Assembly (NCBI GenBank): GCA_041690355.1
Contig: JAWLHK010000004.1
Location: 124,001 to 188,000, forward strand
Length of the DNA stretch: 64,000 nt
Direction of reading: 5' to 3'
DNA from: JAWLHK01 sp041690355 [NCBI: bacterium]
GTDB lineage: Bacteria > J088 > JAWLBW01
In this document: piece after piece, positions 41,845-50,722 of the stretch
Numbering within the stretch: position 1 is the first letter of the stretch
Layout: every line of letters begins with the position of its first letter
Program-made: the position numbers and the translations under genes
Notes under the pieces: generated by a model
What the model was told of the DNA's origin: nothing
The model's database searches: none
Seen by the model: only the letters and a program-made list of their open reading frames with translations

Positions 41845-43149
41845 CTAGGCTGCTCGTTGCTGTTCGTTCCGTGCGCCGACCTCGGCGACAAGTGAGGCGC
41901 GATAAAAAATCCGGCCGATACCGCCCATGTCCCAGATATCGACAATCCAGGCGTCCGGCGCCGCCAGGGCTGCGAGCTGACCGAGCCTGCGCTGAAAGTG
42001 GCTGTGGTTGGTGGCGATGAAGATGACGTCGGCCCCCCGGACGGCTTCTTCAGGGCTGAGGTTGCGGTGTCCGTCGACCAGATCGCCCAGGTGCGGGTCC
42101 GAGATGCGCAGGGCGGCCGGGTTCTCGCGGCGCAGATAGCGCACGAGCTTCGGCGCAAGGCTGTCGCGCGTATCGTCGGTGTCTTTCTTGAACGCATAGC
42201 CGAGCACCGCAACCTGCTGGCCGTGAACCGGCACGCGCCGCTGGGTGTGCTGGACGAGGAAGTTGGGCATGAACTCGTTGATCTTCCACGCGCTCAGGAG
42301 CAGGTCGGGGTAGGCGATCGACTCGTTGATCATCCCGAAATCCTTGCGCAGGCAGGTGCCCGCCGTGAACCCCGGCAGCGGGATCGGTCCGCGCGGGTAC
42401 CGATCGTTGGCCAGGGCCAGGATGCGGTAAACGTCGGCCCCGAAGGAGTCGGAGATGAGCGCGAACTGGTTGGCGATCGCAAACGTGATGTAACGGTAGG
42501 TGTTGCAGAAGAGTTTCGCAAGCTCGGCCGAAACGAAGTCGCAGGTATAGACGGCGGGGGCCACCGGCCCGAAGATGGCCGTGGCCCGCTGTGCGCTCAG
42601 CGTGTCTTCGACACCGCAGATCTGCGGAATCGTGGCGAGCTCTTCGAGCGCCTTGCCTTCGGCCAGGCGTTCGGGGCAGAAGGAAAGGGCGATGTCGCGC
42701 CCGACCCGCAGCGACGAGCGCTGGTGCAGCAGGCGGCGGACGTAGGCGGTCGTCCGCGGCGCAACCGTGCTGCGCAGGACCAGGTGATGTCCCGCGCGCA
42801 GGTGGGGGATCAGGGAGTGGATGACCCGTTCAACCTGCGAAAGGTCGACCTCGATGTGCTGATGCAGCGGAGTACCTACCGTGACGAGGATATCGTCGAC
42901 ATCGCGCACGGCCGCATAGTCATCGGTCATGACCAGGCCGTGCGTGGAGAGAATCTCTTCACATCCCGGCTCGTCGAAGGGCATGATGCGACGGGATATC
43001 TGCTCCCGGAGACGCTCGTTCAGATCGATGCCGATGACCTCGAAGCCGCGCTCGCGGAACCGGAGGGCAAGCGGCAGGCCCACGCGGCCGACGCCGATGA
43101 TTGCGATGCGGGGACTGGCTCGACGGTTTCCATTTTCTCCGGTGCCCAT
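41845..43149 (-). CDS. Nucleotide-sugar dehydrogenase
   Basis: 434 residues. The NAD site is IAIIGVGRVGLPLALRF (15-31). The catalytic cysteine is Cys266 in GFTAGTCLRKDFG, and YAFKKDTDDTRDS marks the C-terminal UDP-binding domain. It oxidises the C6 of a UDP-hexose or UDP-N-acetylhexosamine to a uronate. With WecB in the same operon, UDP-ManNAc to UDP-ManNAcA is attractive but unproven; the active-site context differs from the GGHC form seen in the dehydrogenase at 22258. It sits 20 nt after the nucleotidyltransferase-like gene. Confidence 0.88.
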   Translation of the reverse strand: MGTGENGNRRASPRIAIIGVGRVGLPLALRFRERGFEVIGIDLNERLREQISRRIMPFDEPGCEEILSTHGLVMTDDYAAVRDVDDILVTVGTPLHQHIEVDLSQVERVIHSLIPHLRAGHHLVLRSTVAPRTTAYVRRLLHQRSSLRVGRDIALSFCPERLAEGKALEELATIPQICGVEDTLSAQRATAIFGPVAPAVYTCDFVSAELAKLFCNTYRYITFAIANQFALISDSFGADVYRILALANDRYPRGPIPLPGFTAGTCLRKDFGMINESIAYPDLLLSAWKINEFMPNFLVQHTQRRVPVHGQQVAVLGYAFKKDTDDTRDSLAPKLVRYLRRENPAALRISDPHLGDLVDGHRNLSPEEAVRGADVIFIATNHSHFQRRLGQLAALAAPDAWIVDIWDMGGIGRIFYRASLVAEVGARNEQQRAA

Positions 43150-43169
43150 GCGTCAACCTCCTTGCAGCC

Positions 43170-44306
43170 TCACGCCTCCGCCCTCGCTGGACGGCCTCTT
43201 CCTCCATCATGGATCACGGGGCGGCAGGCGTCAATTTCAGAATGCGGACTCTTTCCCGAGCGCGCGGCGCCGCCCGCGAGGTCTGGTAGTGCGAAAGAGA
43301 GGGCGGCGTCGACGGCGCTGCGCCCGACGTAACCGGCGGCGAACCGGATCGCGTCCCAACGGCGATCGATGAGCGAAAACGCCGTCTGCCGGTCGCGCCA
43401 CCAGCTGCGGCGGGCAGCCCTGGGCAACACGGGACGTGCGAACCGCGCGAGGCGACTCTCCCGCCCGGGTGCCAGCTTCTGCGTTGCGGCGAGCAGGCCG
43501 GGCTCATCGAACCATCGATCCAGGACGCGGGCGACGGCGCGCAAGGTCACCTTGCAGCGGGCCTCGCCGGCGCGGCGGGCAAGGGCGTCGAGGTCGATGC
43601 CCTGGCGCACCAGCAGACGCATATCGTTCCAGTGCAGGAGGGGAATCAGAAACTGGTGGTGGGCCGCATGGATGGCCAGCGTCAGCAGCTGGTCGGTGTC
43701 GTCGAGCCGGCGCAGCGCGAGCCCCTGATCCTCCCAGGAGACGGCGCGCGCGAGCAGATCCTCGACCCGCAGGTGGAACCGGGGTTTCTGCGTGACATGC
43801 CGGTGCAGCTCCACGACGGTGTCGTCCCTTCTCCAGGCCTCCTCGTGGCTGAACGCCCCGGCGAGCAGTCCATTCCGGCGTTGACGCGCGTAACCGAGGC
43901 CGGCGAGCACGGCGCGCGCCCGATCCAGCCCGCCGGGGGGAATCAGGACATCCAGATCGTGTCCTGGCCGCAGGGCCGGGTGCGCATAGAGCAGCGAACC
44001 CAGCACCGCCCCCTTGAGCACCACGGGCTCGAGACCGGCTTCGCACAGGGCGCCCATCGCCTCACGGCGCATCTTACGGGAACGGGCCTCGAGCGCCATG
44101 GCGTCCAAGCGCAGGCGCAGCAGCAGCGCCTCGAACCCCCCGCCACCGGCTCGGCCGCCGCTGCCCGCCGACAGCCAGGGCCCGACCCGGTGGATGCGGA
44201 TGAGCCGCGCCAGTTCGTCCGACTCGGCAGGCGTGAGCGCCCCGAGGGACGCCGCATCGACGGCGCGCGCATGCGTCCATGTGATGAGCAGTTCGTCGGG
44301 TGTCAT
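43170..44306 (-). CDS. Nucleotidyltransferase-fold protein (NTP_transf_5-like)
   Basis: 378 residues from ATG 44306, overlapping the end of wecB. The core is LEPVVLKGAVLGSLLYAHP, then LRPGHDLDVLIPPGGLDRA, with DxD metal ligands of the pol-beta nucleotidyltransferase fold. Paired histidines follow in AIHAAHHQFLIPLLHWND. Proteins of this uncharacterised family often occur in exopolysaccharide loci. The target is unknown. The C-terminal 60 residues are weakly conserved and Arg-rich. Confidence 0.8.
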   Translation of the reverse strand: MTPDELLITWTHARAVDAASLGALTPAESDELARLIRIHRVGPWLSAGSGGRAGGGGFEALLLRLRLDAMALEARSRKMRREAMGALCEAGLEPVVLKGAVLGSLLYAHPALRPGHDLDVLIPPGGLDRARAVLAGLGYARQRRNGLLAGAFSHEEAWRRDDTVVELHRHVTQKPRFHLRVEDLLARAVSWEDQGLALRRLDDTDQLLTLAIHAAHHQFLIPLLHWNDMRLLVRQGIDLDALARRAGEARCKVTLRAVARVLDRWFDEPGLLAATQKLAPGRESRLARFARPVLPRAARRSWWRDRQTAFSLIDRRWDAIRFAAGYVGRSAVDAALSFALPDLAGGAARSGKSPHSEIDACRPVIHDGGRGRPARAEA

Positions 44307-45535
44307 TGCCCACGCCGGTAAAAAGCCGCAACCCGATCCATGATGCGGTCCGCCGCATGGCCGTCCCAAAGGCGCGGCATGCGGCCCTGTTTCCCGTGAC
44401 CGGCGAAGGCCGCCAGGGCTTCGCGGCGCAGGCGATCGCGATCAGCACCGACGAGCACATTCGTCCCCTCGGCGACGGTAATCGGCCGCTCCGTATCCTC
44501 GCGCAAGGTGATACAGGGGATCCCCATGGCCGTGGTCTCCTCCTGAATGCCGCCGGAATCGGTGAAGACGACCGTAGACGAACTGAGCAGCCGCAGAAAA
44601 TCGAGATAGGCCATCGGCGGCACCGTATAGAGCCCCGGGGGGAGCAGCGGCGAGGCGCCGCCGAAACTCTCGAGGCGCGCGGTCAGGTCGGCAACGAAAT
44701 CGTCGAGTTCCAGCTGCTCAATCTGCCGCCGCGTCGCCTCGGAGGCCGGAAAGACGATGGGCGCCACCCGCGACACTCCGCAGAGCGTCTGGAGAATGCC
44801 GCGCAACGTGCCGGGGGCATCGACGTTTTCGGCGCGCGTCAAGGTGATTACCCCGTAGCGCGGCTTCATGGCGACCGGTATACCGGCGGTGGCCACCCCC
44901 TGGGCCGAGAGGCCGAGTCGCTCGAGCACATCGCTCGTGCGCGATCGCTCAAGATGATAGAAAAGATTGTCGACCATGGCGTTGCCGACGCAGAACATGG
45001 CTTCGGGACGAATCCCTTCGCGTTCGAGGTTCTGGTGGACGTCCTCGCTCGAGGTAAAGAGCAGGGTCGAAAGCGAGTCGGTTACCTTGCGGTTGATCTC
45101 CTCCGGCAGCCGCGCGTCGGCGCTGCGCAGGCCGGCCTCGACGTGAAAGACCGGGAGCCTTGCCCGGGCCGCGACCAGGGTACAGGCGAGCGTCGCATTA
45201 CTGTCGCCGACCACGATGAGGCCGTCGATGCTCTCGGCGCGAATCGCCCGCTCGAACCCCATCATGATGCGCGCCGTTTCTTCGGTGGCCGAACACTTTC
45301 CCACCCCCAGACAGATATCCGGCTGGGGCATCTGCAGATCGCCGAACGACGTGTCGTGCAGACGCGCGTCGTTGGCCGTTCCCGTATACATCAGCCGGAC
45401 GTCGAGCCGCGGCCCGTCGAGGTGGTCGCGCTGCTGAATGGCGCGGATGACCGGCGCCATCTTCATGAGATTGGGCCGATTGCCGACGACCGCCGCCAGC
45501 GTGACCGTTTTTCCATCCGTGAACTTCCCCCCCAT
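44303..45535 (-). CDS. wecB: UDP-N-acetylglucosamine 2-epimerase (non-hydrolysing)
   Basis: 410 residues from ATG 45535, which follows a strong GGGGGGAG site. Motifs are GNRPNLMKMAPVIRAI, VVGDSNATLACTLVAAR, PVFHVEAGLRS and FTDSGGIQEETTAMGIPCIT, all expected for WecB/MnaA. It interconverts UDP-GlcNAc and UDP-ManNAc. A longer frame through the upstream gene exists but is only a shadow. In the operon it provides a ManNAc donor, or a substrate for the downstream dehydrogenase. Confidence 0.93.
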   Translation of the reverse strand: MGGKFTDGKTVTLAAVVGNRPNLMKMAPVIRAIQQRDHLDGPRLDVRLMYTGTANDARLHDTSFGDLQMPQPDICLGVGKCSATEETARIMMGFERAIRAESIDGLIVVGDSNATLACTLVAARARLPVFHVEAGLRSADARLPEEINRKVTDSLSTLLFTSSEDVHQNLEREGIRPEAMFCVGNAMVDNLFYHLERSRTSDVLERLGLSAQGVATAGIPVAMKPRYGVITLTRAENVDAPGTLRGILQTLCGVSRVAPIVFPASEATRRQIEQLELDDFVADLTARLESFGGASPLLPPGLYTVPPMAYLDFLRLLSSSTVVFTDSGGIQEETTAMGIPCITLREDTERPITVAEGTNVLVGADRDRLRREALAAFAGHGKQGRMPRLWDGHAADRIMDRVAAFYRRGQ

Positions 45536-45546
45536 GGTGCTCCCCC

Positions 45547-46614
45547 CTAGTGCTGCGTTCTTGCGCGAACGAGCGTCCGCAATATGAGAAACAGGCCGAT
45601 GCCCGCGGCCGGCAGCCAGAGCATGAGCTCGGCCCCGATGCGGCGTGTTGCGACGGCCAGAACGGCCAGAACCAACCCGAGCAGGTACAGAACCGTCACC
45701 GCCTGGCGCTGCGTGAGCCCGCTGTCGAGCAGTCGGTGGTGAATATGGCCGCGGTCGGGCTCGAAGACGACGCCGACCCCCAGCGCGGCCCGCAGGCGCC
45801 GGCCCCGCTGCGAAGCGACGCTGGAAATGTAGCGGCGCGCCATCGTCGTCAGGGTGTCGAGCACCGGCACGGCCACGGCCAGAAATGGCGCCACGAACCC
45901 CAACGGCGACGCGGCAATGCTCGCGCGCACGCTCATGCAGGCGATCAGAAATCCGACGAAGAGGCTGCCGGAATCTCCCATGAAGATTCGCGCCGGGTGA
46001 AAGTTGTAGCGCAGAAAACCGGTCAGCGCCCCGGCCAGGATGACCGCCACCAGCGCCATGCCCGCATCGCCTCCCCGGCCCAGAAAGAAGAGTGTGAACG
46101 AAGCGATGAGGGCGAGCCCGCCCGCCAGGCCGTCGAGCCCGTCGATGAGGTTGAAGGCGTTCGTGACGCCGACGATCCAGAAAACAGTCAGCGGCACCCC
46201 GAAGATGCCGAGGTTCAGGCGTTCGCCCGACGGCAGCAGGACATCGTCGAGCCGGATGCCCCCCTGCACGGCGATCATGGCGGCCAGGATCTGAACGGCC
46301 AGCTTCAGGCGCGCACCCAGCGGGTTGACGTCGTCGGTGAAGCCGAGCAGATAAACGATGAGCGACCCGACGATGACCGACGGCCACGGGCTCGCACCCC
46401 ACAGCTCGGGGCTGAGCCCGATGGCGGCGCCGAGGCAGAGGACGACGCTGCCGAAGATGGCCAGCCCGCCGAGCCGAGGGATGGGCCGGACGTGCACCTT
46501 GCGCGCCGCGGGTTGGTCCACGGCGCCGGCGCGTGCGGCTACCCAGGCCGCGAACGGAGTGAGAAGAAACGCGAGCGCTGCCGCGGCGAGAAAATATCCG
46601 GTCCAGACGCTCAT
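45547..46614 (-). CDS. WecA/MraY-family undecaprenyl-phosphate sugar-1-phosphate transferase
   Basis: 355 residues from ATG 46614; upstream codons belong to the previous gene's sequence. About ten membrane helices. The catalytic motifs are NAFNLIDGLDGLAGG and FMGDSGSLFVGF, with DRGHIHHRLLD in the late cytoplasmic loop. It transfers GlcNAc-1-phosphate or a related sugar-phosphate to undecaprenyl phosphate and so starts the repeat unit. It overlaps the glycosyltransferase by 4 nt. It depends on the lipid carrier recycled by enzymes such as UppP. Confidence 0.92.
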   Translation of the reverse strand: MSVWTGYFLAAAALAFLLTPFAAWVAARAGAVDQPAARKVHVRPIPRLGGLAIFGSVVLCLGAAIGLSPELWGASPWPSVIVGSLIVYLLGFTDDVNPLGARLKLAVQILAAMIAVQGGIRLDDVLLPSGERLNLGIFGVPLTVFWIVGVTNAFNLIDGLDGLAGGLALIASFTLFFLGRGGDAGMALVAVILAGALTGFLRYNFHPARIFMGDSGSLFVGFLIACMSVRASIAASPLGFVAPFLAVAVPVLDTLTTMARRYISSVASQRGRRLRAALGVGVVFEPDRGHIHHRLLDSGLTQRQAVTVLYLLGLVLAVLAVATRRIGAELMLWLPAAGIGLFLILRTLVRARTQH

Positions 46615-47858
46615 GCGGCTTTCGGCTCCCCGGCGGTATCGCCCGCTGTCCCGGTCTGCACCGCCGTGCCTGGCCTGGCGGCAGACTTTCCGGTAATCCA
46701 GCGCTCCCAGGCCGCGACGGCACGCGCTCGGTTCCACTCTTCGTTCACATAACGCCGGCCGCGTCGGCCCATGGCGCGGCCGGCGGCCGCGTCGTGACTG
46801 AGCGCGAGAAGCGCGCGCGCAATCTGGTCCGGCGCCCCGGCCGGAGCCCAGACCCCCGCCCGGGTACGCTGCACGAGGCGGTAGAGATCGTCGCCGGCAT
46901 CGCTTACGGCAAGCAGCGGCCGGGCGGCGGCCATGATACCGTGCGTCTTGGTCGGCACCAGAAAGCGGCTCATGCCGCGCTGGAGGTTGACCCAGCCCAC
47001 GTCGGCCGTCGCGAGCACCCGCGAGAGCCGCTCGCGCGGCTGAAAGTCGAAGAAGCGCGCGTCGGCATGCCGGCCGAGGCGGCTTTCGAGGGTGGCGCGG
47101 CCTGCGCCGGTGCCGACGAAAACGAACGTCATGGGCTGGTCGGCAAGCAGGTCGATGACGGCGGCCATCGTCTCGGCGTCGTGGCAGAGCCCGAGATTGC
47201 CTGCGTAGAGAACGACGAAGCGATCTTCAAGCTTCCACAGAGCGCGCAGAGACTGCTCCGGAGCGAGCGGGACGATTTCTTCGGGATCGGCCCAGTTGGG
47301 CAGGGCGACGACCGGGCGCCCGGCACGGTGCTCGACCCTGCGGGCCACCCGTTCGCCGACGGCGGCGACGCCGGCGGCGCTGCGCTCCTGCAGACGCGCA
47401 AAGCGGAGGGTTGCGCCGGCGAGCGCGGGCGGAATCTTGCCTTTGGCCACGGCAACGTCGGGGTAGAGATCCTGGATGTCGTAGAACCAGGGCACTTTGC
47501 GCCAGGCCGCGATCAGGCGCGCGAGAAGCGGCGCCAGCAGCGGCGGAGTCGACAGACAGACCACGGCATCGACTGGGCCGCAGCGCAGCCCCGCCGTAAG
47601 CGCGAGCAGAAAGTACGACGCATAGTGAAGCAGGCGGCGATGGGTTCGCTTGTCGCCGACGGAAATGGCGCGCACGCGAATGACCTCGACCCCCTGCTCC
47701 TGCGCCCTGCTGAACAGCGGCTTCTGGCCCGGCTCGGCGCCGGCCACGACGGTCACGGCATGGCCGCGGGCACGCAGGCCGCGCGCGATCTGGTCGAGCA
47801 GGACACCCGTAACCGGTGTCTCAGGTCCGTAATGCTGGTTCAGGAAGAGAATTCTCAC
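46611..47858 (-). CDS. Glycosyltransferase, WbuB-like (GT4 family)
   Basis: 415 residues, GT-B fold. Start RILFLNQHYGPETPVTGVLL and the motifs WFYDIQDLYPDVAVAKGKI, FVVLYAGNLGLCHDAETM and the C-terminal LVPTKTHGIMAAARPLLAVS match WbuB-like transferases that add N-acetylfucosamine or related sugars in O-antigen. The acceptor is unknown. Overlap with neighbours is 4 nt on each side. The C-terminal 25 residues are a Thr/Ala-rich tail. Confidence 0.88.
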   Translation of the reverse strand: MRILFLNQHYGPETPVTGVLLDQIARGLRARGHAVTVVAGAEPGQKPLFSRAQEQGVEVIRVRAISVGDKRTHRRLLHYASYFLLALTAGLRCGPVDAVVCLSTPPLLAPLLARLIAAWRKVPWFYDIQDLYPDVAVAKGKIPPALAGATLRFARLQERSAAGVAAVGERVARRVEHRAGRPVVALPNWADPEEIVPLAPEQSLRALWKLEDRFVVLYAGNLGLCHDAETMAAVIDLLADQPMTFVFVGTGAGRATLESRLGRHADARFFDFQPRERLSRVLATADVGWVNLQRGMSRFLVPTKTHGIMAAARPLLAVSDAGDDLYRLVQRTRAGVWAPAGAPDQIARALLALSHDAAAGRAMGRRGRRYVNEEWNRARAVAAWERWITGKSAARPGTAVQTGTAGDTAGEPKAA

Positions 47859-48169
47859 GCCGCCCCTCCGGTAATCTCAGTCCCACGGTCTCCATCCGTT
47901 CGACGCCCGCGTCGCCGGTCGCGCACCCACTTGCGCATGCGGACGCCCGAAGGCGGCCTGAAAAGCATGACGTCGTCGGCCCCGAGCATGCGCAGGAAGC
48001 TGCGGAACGGCCGATACCAGTGCAGGCCGAATCGCCCGAGATGGATGCCGCCGCAGGGGAGCCGGTACCACTCTCCCCCTTCGCCGGACAGCCGGCGGCA
48101 GGCATAGACCGTCACCCGATCGGCCTCCCGGTGGGCCCCGGCAGAGAAGATGACCTGCACCCTTTTCAT
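47855..48169 (-). CDS. Small unknown protein in the polysaccharide operon
   Basis: 104 residues from ATG 48169, overlapping both neighbours by 4 nt, so translation is coupled. The sequence is rich in Arg and aromatic residues (SGEGGEWYRLPCGGIHLGRF, then GLHWYRPFRSFLRMLGADDV), and the tail is basic and disordered. I recognise no family. The compact N-terminal part (KRVQVIFSAGAHREADRVTV) may form a small beta domain. A link to glycosyl transfer or chain control is suggested only by position. Confidence 0.65.
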   Translation of the reverse strand: MKRVQVIFSAGAHREADRVTVYACRRLSGEGGEWYRLPCGGIHLGRFGLHWYRPFRSFLRMLGADDVMLFRPPSGVRMRKWVRDRRRGRRTDGDRGTEITGGAA

Positions 48170-49395
48170 GCCGCCACCGAACCTTCGAGTCCGACCGGCC
48201 TGCCGGCGAGAATCCGCTCGTACGCCGCCATCAGATCGAGCGCATTGGCCTTCCACGAAAACCGTGAGCGTACGTGCTGCCGGCCGGCGCGCCCCATGCG
48301 CTCGCGCAGCCCGGGATCGTCGGCAAGGCGCGCCAGGTGCATTTCGAGAGAACGCACGTCGCCCACGGCGCTCAGAAGTCCCGCCGTCGGCGGCACGACC
48401 TCTGGAATGCCGCCCGCGCGCGTGGCCACGATGGGAAGGCCGTTGGCCATGGCCTCGAGCACCGCGTTCGGAACCCCCTCGAGGCGCGAGGGGAAAAGAA
48501 AGATGTCGCCTGCCTGCAGATACTCCTGCACGGCTTCGAACGGCTGCGCCCCCGGAAAGTGCGCCCGCGATGCGATACCGAGCCGGCGGATATCTTCGCG
48601 GTAGCCCGGGTCGCGCACGTCGCCGACGGCCACCAGGTGCAGACGCCGTCGCCGACGGGCCACCGAGGCGAAGGCGCGCAGCAGCTCGGGGGTCCCTTTG
48701 TCGGGCTCGAGGCGGCCGGCATAGACGACGAGGAGCGTCTCATCGTCAAGACCGAGGCGTGCGCGCACGGCGGCGCGAATTCCCGGCACCGGGGGGGGCA
48801 CTTCGCAGCCGTTGTAGACGACCCCCGTGGCGCGCGGGCGCCCGCCAAGCGCAGCCAGATCGGCGAGAAGCCCGCCGCTTACCGACAGGACGCAATCGGC
48901 GGCCGCGGCCACCTCACGCACCTGGCGCCGGTAGGCTTCGCCCCAGCCGGGGATGAGGTTGAGATCCATGCCGCGCGCCATGACGACAAGGGGGATGCCG
49001 AGTGCGCGCGCAAGCGGCACGGCGGCGGCTCCTTCGGGAAAAAGCCGATTCGCGTGTATCAGGTCGAAGGGCCGCTGCGCATGCAGGCTGCGCGCCAGAC
49101 GATCTACGCCGCGCTGCATGGTCAGCCCCTCGACGAAATGCCAGCGCATGCCCGGCGGGCTCCAATAACGGGGCCAGTAGATGCGCACCCCGTCACACTC
49201 GCCGCCGAGCGGAACCCGGGCGAAGCGGCGCCAGCGCGCGCTGAACCAGAGGGGCCACGGCGCGCGCATCATGGGGGCCAGGACGGTCACATCTGCGCCG
49301 GCCTGCGCGAGCGCGCGCGTCTGGCGGTGCACGAAGGCGCCGAACGCCGGGGCATCGGGGCGCGGATACATTTGGCTAAGCACGAGAATGCGCAT
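48166..49395 (-). CDS. Glycosyltransferase family 4
   Basis: 409 residues, GT-B fold. The N-terminus RILVLSQMYPRPDAPAFGAF and the nucleotide-binding half LVVYAGRLEPDKGTPELLRA and IFLFPSRLEGVPNAVLEAMA (the E-x7-E motif) place it in GT4. It probably adds one sugar of the repeat unit on the cytoplasmic face of the inner membrane. The start lies within the end of the ligase/polymerase gene (20-nt overlap). Confidence 0.9.
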   Translation of the reverse strand: MRILVLSQMYPRPDAPAFGAFVHRQTRALAQAGADVTVLAPMMRAPWPLWFSARWRRFARVPLGGECDGVRIYWPRYWSPPGMRWHFVEGLTMQRGVDRLARSLHAQRPFDLIHANRLFPEGAAAVPLARALGIPLVVMARGMDLNLIPGWGEAYRRQVREVAAAADCVLSVSGGLLADLAALGGRPRATGVVYNGCEVPPPVPGIRAAVRARLGLDDETLLVVYAGRLEPDKGTPELLRAFASVARRRRRLHLVAVGDVRDPGYREDIRRLGIASRAHFPGAQPFEAVQEYLQAGDIFLFPSRLEGVPNAVLEAMANGLPIVATRAGGIPEVVPPTAGLLSAVGDVRSLEMHLARLADDPGLRERMGRAGRQHVRSRFSWKANALDLMAAYERILAGRPVGLEGSVAA

Positions 49396-50722
49396 GTCTG
49401 CTCCCCCGTGCCAGCAGTAACGCCGTGATCAGACTGATCCAGAACCACTTGCGGATGAAATCGGTCCCCGACATGCCGGCGATGATGGTGAACACGACCA
49501 TGCCGCTGGCGACAGCCGTATTCCACGACCGCCCGCCTCGCCGGAGCGCCTGTACGACGATCACGAAAATGCCCGCAAACAGCGTCAGCCCGACGAGGCC
49601 GGTTTCGCCCAGCATGCCGATGAAGATGTTGTGCGGGTCCTTGTTGAAACCCGGAAAGACGTCGGTCTTGACGTGGTGCAGATAGTCGTTGAACCGGACG
49701 GTGAAATTGGCGAAGCCGACCCCGCGCACCGGGTTGTCGCGGGCGAGCGCGAGCCCCACCCGCCAGATATCGAGACGCTGGGCCGTAGGATCCTTGCCCT
49801 CGACGGTCTCTTCCCAGCGCTCGGTGAGGGTATCGTTGAAATAGCCGAGATAGACGCCGACCATGCCGGTGCCGGCGGCAAGAACGACCACGAGCCCGGC
49901 CGCGGCCCAGACGCGGGGCGTGCGCGGAATGACGAGGAAGATGGCCAGCAGGGCTGCCGCGAACGCGAGCCAGGCCCCTCTGCCCTTCGCGAGAACGAGG
50001 GCGACGAGCAGAAGCGGAAATGCACTCAGCACGATCAGCCTGAACCAGCGGTTGGCGTTTTCGAAGAGCAGCCACAGGCCGGCGAGCAGGCCGAAGCCAA
50101 TCATGCGGCCGAAATCGTTCGGATTCATGTCTTCAATCGAGCTCACCCGCTCGAGAAAGCGTGTTGCGTACTGGCCGCTCGTGAAGTTGCGGATGGCGAG
50201 GACGGATGAGATGGCGCTCCCGACGACGTAGGAGAGCATGGCCCAGCGCAAGGGCGCGGGCCGGTCCAGCAGGTTCAGGCACATGAGGTAGAACAGAAAG
50301 AGCTGGAACATCACGAAGGTCATCCTGTACGCCGAGACCCTGTCGACGGCCCAGAACGTCGTCGCGAAGATCCAGAGCACGAGCAGGCCGAACCAACGGG
50401 TGCTCGCCTCGTGCCGGATGTGCGCCCGCGTGGCGAGAAGATTCGCCGCGAAACAGGCGAAAGTCAGCAGACCGATGAGCCGGGGGAGCGTAAAGCTGCC
50501 GGGAATGAGCGACCCCCACCCCTCGAGCGGAACGAAGACCATCATGGTCACGACGCCGACGACGGGATAGAGAAAGGCAACGAGGCCGAGAACGATGGCG
50601 AAGGGGGCCGCGATGAGGAGCGGATTGCCCGAGGCCACAGCCATACCGAGGATGACGCCGGCGACGGCCCCCGCACCCAGGGCCAGCTCCTTGCGGCTCG
50701 CCAACGGCATTGCGGCACTCAT
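49376..50722 (-). CDS. O-antigen ligase/polymerase family membrane protein
   Basis: 448 residues with about 10-12 membrane helices. The large periplasmic loop (about 275-370) carries AQRLDIWRVGLALARDNPVR and KDPHNIFIGMLGETGLVGL, the Arg/His pattern of WaaL/Wzy-like proteins. It may ligate O-antigen to lipid A core or polymerise repeat units. The two activities are not separable by sequence. No second polymerase or flippase is seen in the operon, so this may be the polymerase, with Wzx elsewhere. It overlaps asnB-like gene 1 by 4 nt. Confidence 0.85.
   Translation of the reverse strand: MSAAMPLASRKELALGAGAVAGVILGMAVASGNPLLIAAPFAIVLGLVAFLYPVVGVVTMMVFVPLEGWGSLIPGSFTLPRLIGLLTFACFAANLLATRAHIRHEASTRWFGLLVLWIFATTFWAVDRVSAYRMTFVMFQLFLFYLMCLNLLDRPAPLRWAMLSYVVGSAISSVLAIRNFTSGQYATRFLERVSSIEDMNPNDFGRMIGFGLLAGLWLLFENANRWFRLIVLSAFPLLLVALVLAKGRGAWLAFAAALLAIFLVIPRTPRVWAAAGLVVVLAAGTGMVGVYLGYFNDTLTERWEETVEGKDPTAQRLDIWRVGLALARDNPVRGVGFANFTVRFNDYLHHVKTDVFPGFNKDPHNIFIGMLGETGLVGLTLFAGIFVIVVQALRRGGRSWNTAVASGMVVFTIIAGMSGTDFIRKWFWISLITALLLARGSRHAHSRA

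Noticed and set aside
44303-46723. An 806-codon frame that would extend wecB at its N-terminus
   Set aside because: The first 396 codons are an out-of-frame reading of the WecA-like gene. A clear RBS and family N-terminus fix the start of wecB at 45535.
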